This document shows positions 42,615-50,900 of a stretch of 53,977 bases of DNA, one piece after another. Each line of letters starts with the position of its first letter. The first letter of the stretch is position 1. This stretch comes from Verrucomicrobiales bacterium. Lineage in GTDB: Bacteria > Verrucomicrobiota > Verrucomicrobiia > Verrucomicrobiales > Verrucomicrobiaceae. The DNA is taken from the NCBI GenBank assembly GCA_003506995.1, contig DNXB01000044.1, forward strand, positions 1-53,977. Direction: 5' to 3'. The notes below the pieces were generated by a model. That model did no database searches. It was not told the DNA's origin and saw only the letters and a list, made by a program, of their open reading frames with translations. The position numbers and the translations under genes were made by a program.

Positions 42615-42677
42615 AAAGTAGTCCTGTTCCTGTGGAACAGGATTCAGAATCCAGTTGCGAAGCAACTGGACTACTTT
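42615..42677. repeat. Three-way-junction repeat between convergent genes
   Basis: An outer stem AAAGTAGTCC (42615-42624) pairs with GGACTACTTT (42668-42677). Inside are two perfect 8-base hairpins: CCTGTTCC/GGAACAGG (42623-42630 with 42634-42641) and CCAGTTGC/GCAACTGG (42651-42658 with 42662-42669), each with a 3-base loop. The stop of the helicase gene (42671-42673) lies in the outer arm. Confidence 0.85.
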
Positions 42678-44689
42678 TCCAGAATCTCCGTCGGACACTC
42701 TGGCAGTGATGACAAGAACGCGCGGCCATACGGCTTCGTGAGGATGCGGTTGTCGAGGATGGCGCAGATGCCTTTGTCGGTGGCGGTGCGGATGAGGCGG
42801 CCTACGCCCTGGCGGAGTTTGAGGATGGCCTCGGGGACGCTGTATTCGGTGAAGGCGTTGAGGCCCTGCTCTTCGAGGTGCTCGATGCGTGAGGCCGTGA
42901 GCGGATGGTCGGGCACGGCGAAAGGAAGGCGCGTGATGATGACGTTGCTCAGGGATTCGCCGGGGACATCGACGCCGGTCCAGAAGCTGTCGGTGCCGCA
43001 GAGGACGCTGTGGGTGTCGTTCTTGAATTCGGCGAGCATTTGATGCCGAGGCATGCCACGGCCTTGCACGAGGAGCCGCCAGCCGCGCTTTTCGCAGTGC
43101 GCTTCGAGTTTGTCGGCCAGGGAGGTCATCTGGCTGTAGCTGGTGAACAAGATGAAGGCGCGGCCGATGCTGAGGTCGATGAAATGGGTGATCCAGTGCT
43201 CAAGCTGGTCGAGATAGCCCGGCTCGCTGGGCTGCGGCATCTTTTTGAGCAGGTAAAGCTTCATCTGCTTCTTGAAATCGAAGGGGCTTTCGATCAAGGC
43301 GGCGCGGGCGTCCTCGGCGCCGACGCGATTGCGGAAGTAGCGGAGCTTGGGGTCGTCGCCGATGCCAAGTGTGGCGCTGGTGAAGACGCAGGCTTTGTGA
43401 CTGGCGAAAAAGATCTGACGCAGACGTGGCGCGACATCGACGGGCGCGGTGTGGAAGGAGACGATGCGGTTGTCCATGCCGCCGCGCTCGACCCAGTGGA
43501 CATGGTCTTCGTTTTCCTGATCCAGGAAGGTCTTCAGACCGACGCGGATGGCGCCTAGACGTTTGGCGAGGTCGAGGAGTTCCAGCTTGGTGCCTTCTTT
43601 ATTGGCGGCGTCGCCGGCTTTGATGGCTTTTTGGGCGAGACGTTGCAGCGGAAGACTGAGCGTGTCCTCGACGAGGCCTGGCTCGCGCACGCGGAACTCG
43701 CGGCCCATGGCGTTGAATTTGCAACTGGCCTCGGCGGCGCGGAAAAAGGTGTCCACACTGTCCAGGGCCATCAAAACCTCGCGAATGCCGTCTTTGTCAC
43801 CGACGAGCTGGAAGAAGCCTTTGCGCGTCTTCGGATTGTGCAGGCGGCCAAGCTCGAATTTGATGTTCGACTCGCTGATATGGAGGCCGAAGGCCTTGGC
43901 GGCGACGTTTTCGATGGTGTGGGCCTCGTCGAGGATGACGAAGTCACGCGGGAACAGGAAATTGCAGTCCTCGTTGGTGTTTTCGTCAGTGGAGGCAAGC
44001 AGCGTGAAGAAGAGCGTGTGATTGAGCACGATGACATCCGCCTGCTCCATGCGGCGGCGCACGTCCTGATACCAGCAGCGGCTGCCGGGCGGGCAACGAC
44101 GCGGTGTGCAGGCATGCGGCTCGCTGCACACGAGCGACCACACGCGGGCGCTGGGACTGAAATCGAGATCGCTGAGCGTGCCGTCCTCGGTTTCGGCCAC
44201 CCAGTCGAGCAAGAGGCTCAATTCGGAGGCTTCGGAGGTGGAAAAAAGATCGCCTGACTCATTGAGCGCGCGTTTGAGGCGTGTGGGGCAGATGTAGTTG
44301 CCACGGCCTTTGAGGATCTCCGCGTGGAAGTCGCCGACGAGCTGTTTGACGATGGGAATGTCCTTCGTGATGAGCTGCTCCTGCAGATTGATCGTGTGCG
44401 TGCAGATGATGGCCTTGCGCTTCTGCTCCAGAGCAAACGTGACGGCGGGAACGAGGTAGGCGAGCGACTTGCCGACGCCCGTGGCGGCTTCGCACACGAA
44501 GGCGTGATTGCCATCGAGAGCGGCACCGACGAGCTCCGCCATGCGCTGCTGCTGCGGGCGGTACTCGAACTGCGGCGACTCGGCCATCTTCCCGTCGTTG
44601 GAGAAGGCGAAACGCATGCGCGGAGCCAGCGGCGGCCGCGAGATGCGGCCGGCGACTCCTTCTTCGTGATCTTCAGCGACGTGAAACAT
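42671..44689 (-). CDS. DinG/XPD-like superfamily 2 DNA helicase with Fe-S cysteines
   Basis: 672 residues. Walker A ATGVGKS (around residues 70-75), Walker B with DEAH (VILDEAHTIENVA), and later QGVGRLIRT (motif VI). Four cysteines in the region YICPTR...VCSEPHACTPRRCPPGSRCWY match the 4Fe-4S site of the XPD/DinG group. These enzymes unwind 5'-to-3', help with R-loops and repair. I start at 44689 (MFHVAED) because the preceding codons are Pro/Arg-rich and unlike the family. The stop lies in the 42615-42677 repeat. No LexA box is visible at its start. Confidence 0.9.
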   Translation of the reverse strand: MFHVAEDHEEGVAGRISRPPLAPRMRFAFSNDGKMAESPQFEYRPQQQRMAELVGAALDGNHAFVCEAATGVGKSLAYLVPAVTFALEQKRKAIICTHTINLQEQLITKDIPIVKQLVGDFHAEILKGRGNYICPTRLKRALNESGDLFSTSEASELSLLLDWVAETEDGTLSDLDFSPSARVWSLVCSEPHACTPRRCPPGSRCWYQDVRRRMEQADVIVLNHTLFFTLLASTDENTNEDCNFLFPRDFVILDEAHTIENVAAKAFGLHISESNIKFELGRLHNPKTRKGFFQLVGDKDGIREVLMALDSVDTFFRAAEASCKFNAMGREFRVREPGLVEDTLSLPLQRLAQKAIKAGDAANKEGTKLELLDLAKRLGAIRVGLKTFLDQENEDHVHWVERGGMDNRIVSFHTAPVDVAPRLRQIFFASHKACVFTSATLGIGDDPKLRYFRNRVGAEDARAALIESPFDFKKQMKLYLLKKMPQPSEPGYLDQLEHWITHFIDLSIGRAFILFTSYSQMTSLADKLEAHCEKRGWRLLVQGRGMPRHQMLAEFKNDTHSVLCGTDSFWTGVDVPGESLSNVIITRLPFAVPDHPLTASRIEHLEEQGLNAFTEYSVPEAILKLRQGVGRLIRTATDKGICAILDNRILTKPYGRAFLSSLPECPTEILEK

Positions 44690-44748
44690 GCGAGGGCGGG
44701 GATAGCAGAGAGCTAAGGGCGAAGGGCAAAGAGTTTTTGCTCTCCGTG

Positions 44749-45675
44749 TCATTTGCCTCGCTCGAACCAGACGACGCGCAGGCCGAGTTTTTCGGCAATT
44801 CGGCGGCCTTGCGCAGGACCGAGGGCGAGAAGCGCGGTGGCATAGCCGTCAGCTTGAGCGGCGGATGAATGAACGACGCTCACTGAAGCGAGATTGTGTT
44901 CGATGGGGCGACCGGCGCGTGGATCGAGGATATGAGAGCGCTGTTTGCCTTCGGCGGTGAAGTTTTGGCGATACACCCCGCTGGTGGCGATGGACTGGTC
45001 TTTGAGTTGAAGCGCTTGAGCCGCTTCGCCGGGTGGTGCGCCGGGCGTTTGGATACCGACACGCCATTCGCCGCGGGCGAGAACCTCACCACCGATTTCG
45101 AGAAGGAAATTTGTGACACCCTTGGATTCGAGGAATCGCGCCATGTGATCCAAGGCCCAGCCTTCGGCAACGGCGCTGACGTTGATCTGGAGATCGGGCC
45201 GAGTTTTGCGCAGAGCGGGAGGATCTTGACGGATTTGAAGATGCTGCCATCCGCAACGGGCTTTGGCGGTGGTGATTTCGGCAGCGGTGGGAGGTGAATC
45301 GCGTTTCCCCTGGGCTCCGAAGCCCCAGAGCTCGACGAGCGGAGCAATGGTGACATCGAGCGCATGTTCGGTGTCGTGGCCGATTTGTTGCGCAAGTTCG
45401 ACGACTTCGATGAGTTCAGCGGGAACGACGACCCAGTCGGTGCTTGTGGATGAATTGAAGCGTGAGAGGGCGGAATCAGGCCGCCAGTGGCTCAAGATGG
45501 CCTCCCATGTGTCCAACTTCTGCTGGAGGTCGGTTTGAAGAGTCGATTGGGCGTCGGCATCAGCCCGCAGGTTCCAGGTTGTGCCCATGGTGCGCCCGCC
45601 AAGGGTGATGAGCCGCTCTTCGCGCGAGCAGCCGCAGAGCAGAAGAATCAAAAGGGCATGAAGGGCACGACGCAT
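44749..45675 (-). CDS. apbE: FAD:protein FMN transferase (lipoprotein)
   Basis: 308 residues with lipobox LLCGC (Cys16), so it is anchored at the periplasmic face. ApbE moves FMN from FAD onto Thr of target proteins such as NqrB/NqrC or RnfG. Marks: TMGTTWNLR, the FAD region SRFN, LDVTIAPLVELWGFG, NVSAVAEGWALD and the late SHILDPRAGRPIEHN with a conserved Asp. No flavin-carrier or Nqr/Rnf genes are in this window, so the target is encoded elsewhere. A 59-base gap separates it from the helicase gene downstream. Confidence 0.93.
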   Translation of the reverse strand: MRRALHALLILLLCGCSREERLITLGGRTMGTTWNLRADADAQSTLQTDLQQKLDTWEAILSHWRPDSALSRFNSSTSTDWVVVPAELIEVVELAQQIGHDTEHALDVTIAPLVELWGFGAQGKRDSPPTAAEITTAKARCGWQHLQIRQDPPALRKTRPDLQINVSAVAEGWALDHMARFLESKGVTNFLLEIGGEVLARGEWRVGIQTPGAPPGEAAQALQLKDQSIATSGVYRQNFTAEGKQRSHILDPRAGRPIEHNLASVSVVHSSAAQADGYATALLALGPAQGRRIAEKLGLRVVWFERGK

Positions 45676-45687
45676 GGCCCCGTGCGG

Positions 45688-46152
45688 TCACTTGTAGCCG
45701 GTGACCATGGCGCAGGGCACTTCCTTGCGCTTGCCTTGCTCCGTCTGATGAATGGCGATCATGTACATGCCGGTTTTCTTCGGCTTGTAAAAAAGCACGA
45801 AGCCCCAGCCGTCGAGCACCGGCAGGATTTCGCCGGCGGGCTTGCCTTCGAGGTCGAGCACGGCGCCGGTGATGTGGACGCCGGATTTTTTCGGCACCGC
45901 GACGCAAAAGCAGTACTCATTGCCCTTGTAGAGCTGCATGCGCGAGGCCTTGCCGACCTTGGGCTCCAGGGTGCGCACCCAGGTCTCAGCGCGGATGTTG
46001 AACTCCTCTTTCTCCTGGTCATAGGCCAGGGCATGCGCGGCTTTTTCCGCATCCTCCTGGTCATCTGCATGCAGCCATGCGGGAGCGAGAAGGAGCATGG
46101 AAACGGCAAACGTGACGGAAACGAGGCGGGGCAGGACGGCGGAGAGGCGCAT
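45688..46152 (-). CDS. Secreted protein of unknown function
   Basis: 154 residues with a signal peptide (about residues 1-29, ending AWLHAD). The mature part has a charged helix (EDAEKAAHALAYDQEKEEFN) then a beta-rich domain with YKGNEYCFCVAVPKKSGVHI and GFVLFYKPKKTGMYMIAIH, a beta-sandwich-like run often seen in C-terminal-type domains of exported proteins. Twelve bases separate it from apbE on the same strand, so they are probably co-transcribed. Start at 46152, the first Met giving the signal peptide. Divergent from the FHA gene. Confidence 0.75.
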   Translation of the reverse strand: MRLSAVLPRLVSVTFAVSMLLLAPAWLHADDQEDAEKAAHALAYDQEKEEFNIRAETWVRTLEPKVGKASRMQLYKGNEYCFCVAVPKKSGVHITGAVLDLEGKPAGEILPVLDGWGFVLFYKPKKTGMYMIAIHQTEQGKRKEVPCAMVTGYK

Positions 46153-46283
46153 GGCGAAGAATGAGAAGGATTTTAATCTCACACGCGAACATAGCCGTTG
46201 CATCAGGAAAATCCCAAGTTTCTGTTGGGTTGTTCGTGGTTGGTTCCTGATTTCGCGAACATTCACCCCCCACATTCGTATTC

Positions 46284-46934
46284 ATGGCCTCGGTAGTCTT
46301 TTACATGGAGGACGGCACCACGCTCGTCCACAAGCTGGAAAATGAAGTCACCACCATCGGCCGCCACCCGGAGAGCTTGGTGGTGCTGACCTGCCCGTCG
46401 TCTTCCGCGCGCCACGCCGTCATCAAGCAGGCGGCGGACGGCGTTTATGTCCATGATCTCAGCTCCAGCAACGGCACTCGCGTGAACGGCGCGGAGATCG
46501 AGGAGGCCAAGCTCAAGGATGGCGACCGCGTGGGCTTCGGTGATGTGCAGGCCGTTTTTTACGCGGGCAATCCGCCGGCGGTGCTGGAGGAAAAGCCCGT
46601 GGCGCCCAAGGTGTCCAAAGCCAAGTCACTGCCACCGCCGGCTTCCATCGCCAACGATGAGCCCTCCGCCCCTTCAGCGGCAGCGCCCAAGCCCGGCCGC
46701 CAGCTCAGTCCGGTGCGTCGCGCCTATGGCAAAACCTCCGCCAGCAACTATCCGGACACGACGGAAAGCGGCTGCATGTCGTCGCTCATTGTCACCGCCA
46801 TGTTTGTGTTCGCCTTCGCTGTCGGCCTGGCCATGCGCCACTCGAAGGAGATGAACGGCAACCTGATGACGGACTTGATTTCCAAGATCACCGGCAGCAT
46901 GCCGAAGATCAAAATCGAGCGAAAGGAAGAATAG
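46284..46934 (+). CDS. FHA-domain membrane protein
   Basis: 216 residues. The FHA phosphothreonine-binding domain fills residues 1-100: TIGRHPESLVVL (Arg of the GR motif), SSSARHAVI and DLSSSNGTRVNG are the conserved loops. A Pro/Ala/Ser linker follows (about 105-160), then one transmembrane helix (SLIVTAMFVFAFAVGLAM) and a short tail. The FHA domain should face the cytoplasm if the helix ends out. It binds phosphothreonine on a partner, yet no Ser/Thr kinase gene is in the window. A second, giant FHA protein is encoded 1 kb downstream. Confidence 0.9.
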   Translation: MASVVFYMEDGTTLVHKLENEVTTIGRHPESLVVLTCPSSSARHAVIKQAADGVYVHDLSSSNGTRVNGAEIEEAKLKDGDRVGFGDVQAVFYAGNPPAVLEEKPVAPKVSKAKSLPPPASIANDEPSAPSAAAPKPGRQLSPVRRAYGKTSASNYPDTTESGCMSSLIVTAMFVFAFAVGLAMRHSKEMNGNLMTDLISKITGSMPKIKIERKEE

Positions 46935-46940
46935 CAGCGG

Positions 46941-47762
46941 TCACAAAGGCCGCTTGCTGTAGCCGTCGCAGCGGTTGTGCCATCCGGCCAGCCAGCGCTG
47001 CTCCTTGCGCTCTGGCGGGGCGTTTGCCACGCGGCGTCTGAGGACGCGCTTCGCGGCGTCGGCAAAAACGGACGCCCTAAAGGCTTTGGAGTACTCCGGC
47101 ATGTTCTCCAGCACCTGTAGCAATCCCCAGCCTTCGCCGTTGTAGCGCTCCTTCGGGCTGGTGCCCTCCCCTTTGAAATTCACATAGTCGATCAAGCAGA
47201 ACATGCCCTCCGGCGTCGCCTGGAGTCCCCGGAAGTTTTTTTCCACCAGCCGCCGCTTGCCGCCTGCTGACTGCGCCAGCATCTTTGGCAGCGCCCGTTC
47301 CATCCGGGCCATGATGAACTCCGTCTGCTGCCGGACCGTCTGGCTCAACAGAAGGCGCAGCTCCTGCTGGCGCGGGCCATTTTTGTCCGCCTCGAAAGCC
47401 GCTTTCGTCGGCCAGGGGCAGGCACCGCGCGTCCAAGCCGGGGTGGCAATGCCCCGTGCGTTGAAAAAAGCCACCAGCGGCGGAAAACTCTCCTCAAACG
47501 GCCCGCTGCCGCCCTGCGGATACCAAATGAAGTGACCAATGCCGAGCGAGGCAAAGTCCTCCCCAGCGTTCCAGCTCGTCAGCCCCGCCACCGTGCCGCC
47601 GCACTCGTTTTGCCAGATACGCCGGCCCACGCGGTCGATTTGGGCCGCAGAAAGTTGTGCGCCGCCTGTCGCCGCAGGGGGCGGCGTCTCGGCACAACTG
47701 GCCAGACAACTCAAAAACAGGGTCATAACACCAAGTTTGGTGGAGACAAGGGGGTGCTTCAT
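46941..47762 (-). CDS. Lipoprotein with lysozyme-like (GH24-like) domain, putative
   Basis: 273 residues. Signal peptide with lipobox LASC (Cys23). At residues 50-80, IWQNECGGTVAGLTSWN and GEDFASLGIGHFIWYP repeat the spacing of phage-type lysozymes: a catalytic Glu (Glu53), then T-x-W and G-I-G-H. The rest is helical (RQQELRLLLSQTVRQQTEFI, MFCLIDYVNFKGEGT, GWGLLQVLENM). It may cut peptidoglycan at the outer membrane's inner face. It is convergent with the first FHA gene (6 bases apart) and divergent from the giant FHA gene. Confidence 0.65.
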   Translation of the reverse strand: MKHPLVSTKLGVMTLFLSCLASCAETPPPAATGGAQLSAAQIDRVGRRIWQNECGGTVAGLTSWNAGEDFASLGIGHFIWYPQGGSGPFEESFPPLVAFFNARGIATPAWTRGACPWPTKAAFEADKNGPRQQELRLLLSQTVRQQTEFIMARMERALPKMLAQSAGGKRRLVEKNFRGLQATPEGMFCLIDYVNFKGEGTSPKERYNGEGWGLLQVLENMPEYSKAFRASVFADAAKRVLRRRVANAPPERKEQRWLAGWHNRCDGYSKRPL

Positions 47763-47915
47763 ATTTTAGAAATCTTAAGTGGTGCTGTTCTATCGAAGTG
47801 GTTTTTGAAACAATAGCTTTCCCGTCATCTTCCTGCCCCTGTGATTTCATTAAGTTTGATTCACTGATTTTCCACCCTTATTCTCCCGGCTCTTTAGCCT
47901 TCCTGCGCGTCCGGC

Positions 47916-50900
47916 ATGCCATATCTGGCCTTCAATCTTAATGATGGAAATGAGTTCGTCTTCGACATCCTCGAAGAACGGCTCTCCATCGGGCGTGAGG
48001 CCAGCAACGACATTGTCATCGACAACACCTTCATCTCGTCCTACCACGCGGAGTTCCTGCGTCAGGCGGACGGTGGTTACGAAATCGTCGATCTAAAGTC
48101 CTCCAACGGCACCTTCGTCAATGGCAAGCGGGTCGAGCGCGCCCGGGTGAAGGGTGGCGACCGCATCATGTTCGGCCAGCTTGAGAGCCGGTTCCGTGAA
48201 CGTGCGCCGAAGGGCCTGGCGCCTGACAGCGGCTCCAAGACCGTCGCACCGCCCAAAGGCCAGCCCACCCGCGAGGACGGCAAAAAAGGCGACACCGAAA
48301 GCATCCCCGCCCGCGACAAGGACGAACCGCCAAAGTCCACGCCTGAAACAGGCAAAATCGAGGTCACCAAGCCTGTCGTGCAACGCGCTCCGACCGAAGT
48401 TTCTAAACCGCCCGCCTTCACGCCGCCTGTCTCCTTTCTGCCGAAACCCGCGAGTGCCGCCGCCGCGCCAGCGCCAGATCCCGCCGCTGGTCGTCAGGCC
48501 GCCGAACTACGGGACGAGATCGAAAAACTCAGCCGCCAGCGCGATGTCCTCCGTGCGGAAAACGACATCGAGCAGAAGCGGCGGGATGAGATCCGCTCCC
48601 TGGAAGCCACGATCGACGCCCGCAAAAAGGAGCTCGGCCAGACTCAAACGGAGATCACCGGCTTCAAGACCGAGGTCGAAAAACTCCGCACCCAGGTGCA
48701 AAACTCACGCGCCGAGGTCGAAAACGCCAAAACCGAGGCCGCCAAGTTCGACGCCAAACGCCGCGATCTCAGCAACATCGAGAGCAAGCTCGAATCCACC
48801 CGCACACTCGTCGCCAAGGCCGAGGCCGATCTCGCCACCGCACAAAAAGGCCTGCAAAGCCTGCATGATGAGGCTGACAAGCAACGCAAAGACCGCGAGG
48901 CCGCGATGGCAAAGCTTGTGGCCGACGAAACCGCCGCGCAGGCCAAGGTCACCGCCATCCACCAACTCCTCGCCACCGCTCAGCAGTCCGAGGCGGAGCT
49001 GAAAACCCAGCGCAGCGCCGAATTGCAGACCTTGGAGGCCGAAGTCGCCTCCAAACGCGCCTCGCTTGATCAAATCACCGCCTCGCTCGCTCAATCCAGC
49101 GAGGCGGCCAAGACCAGGGAAGCCGCCGCCGCGAAGGCCTCCGAAGACGTTGCCTCCGCAGGCGAAAAACTCGCCGCCCTGCAAGCTCAGGTCGCTGCCA
49201 CCGAGGCCAGGCTCAAGGAGGTCACCCAGCTCCAAGCCGACGCGCAGAAGTCCGAGACTGAACTCAAATCGAAACGCAGCGACGAACTGCAAAACCTCGA
49301 CGCCCAGCTTGCCACCAAGACCGCCGAACTCGGCCAAACGCAGGCCGATCTGGCGAAAATTCAGAACGAACTCGCCACACAGCAGGCCTCGCTCATCCAA
49401 ACGAGCGACGAGGCAAAAGCGAAGGGAGCCGCTGCTGCGAAAGCTGCTGCCGAGGTGACCGCCACGGGTGAAAAACTCACCGCCCTGCAATCCCAGCTCG
49501 CTGCCGCCGAGGCCAGGCTCAAGGAAGTCACGCAGCTTCAAAGCGAGGCGCAAAAATCCGAGGCCGAGCTCAAATCGAAACGCAGTGGTGAATTGCAGGC
49601 GCTCGATACTCAGCTAGTCGCCAAAACCGCCGAACTCAGCAAGACGCAGGCAGATTTGGCGAAAATTCAAAGCGAACTCGCCACTCAACAGACCACGCTC
49701 ACCAAGACGAGCGACGAGGCGAAGTCTCGCGAGGCCGTTGTGGCCAAACTGAGCGCCGACGAGGCCGCCACAGCGAAAAAACTGGCTGATTTGCAGAAAA
49801 AGACCGCCGAGGCCGGCGCGGAGGTCAAACGCCTCAACAGCTTGCGTGACGACGCGCAGAAATCCGAGGCCGAGCAACGCTCGAAACGCAGCACCGAGCT
49901 GCAAGACCTCGACAAGCAGCTCGACACCCGCCGCGCCGAGCTTTCCCAGCTCGACGCACAACGCGGCACGAAGCAGGACGAGATCGAGGCCGTCAACGCC
50001 ACGCTGGCCAAGGCCCAGGAGCAGGTGCGCGACGCGCAATCACAGATCGCCCAGCTCGGTGGCGAGGAAAAGACCATCGCCGCCCGCGTCCATGAACTGC
50101 GTGGCAACGAGGACCGCCTCGCCGCCCTGACACAGACGCTCGGCCAGATGGAAAACCAGCGCGGCATGCTGGACGCCGCGATTGGCGCCTTGCTTGGCAA
50201 ACAACAGTCCCACGAGACCGAATCGACCGCCGCCGAGCTGCGTTTGACCGGACTGCGCACCCAGCTTGCCGAGCTGGACCAGCAGCGCCTTGCCGCCGAG
50301 GAAAAACTGGCAAGTCTCAACACACAGAAGGCGGACGCGGAGGCCGATTTCGCCAAACAGCAGCAGGAGGCCCAGGCCAGGCTGGCCGCCATCGACAAAC
50401 AGGGCCGCGATGCCCGCACAGCGGACGATCTGGCGCAGCAGGAGGCCGAAAAACGCCGTACGGATCTCGATGCGCAGATCGCCGAGCGAGGCACACGTCT
50501 CGCGGCCGTTCAGGCCGAGGTCAAAGCGCTGGAAGACAAGGTCGCCGACCTCAACAACAAGCTGGACGACCTCGCATCGACCGACACCCGGCTCAATGAC
50601 GCGTCGGAAGCCCTCAAAGCCGTCGAATCGCACAAGGCGGAGGTCGTCGCCGCCGTGGCCGCGCTGGTAAAAGACCGCGATGAACGCACTCGCGAGCTGC
50701 TGGCCGCCACCGAGCATGGCCGGGCGCAAACTTTGCTCACCCAGACACTCACCCAGCGCCGGGAGGCGGTGGAAAAAGAGGTCCACCACATCGAAGAGCA
50801 GCAGACCCAGATGTCCCAGGCCGTGGGCAAAGTGCGTGAGCAGCTCCGCCTGGCCGAGAATGACCTCAAGGAACGCGAAACGCAGGTCGCCGCCGCCGCG

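Noticed and set aside
42625..42639. TGTTCCTGTGGAACA as a second LexA box next to the helicase gene
   Set aside because: The spacing is five bases where the operator needs four. It lies at the 3' end of the helicase gene, and it is fully explained as one hairpin of the three-way-junction repeat.
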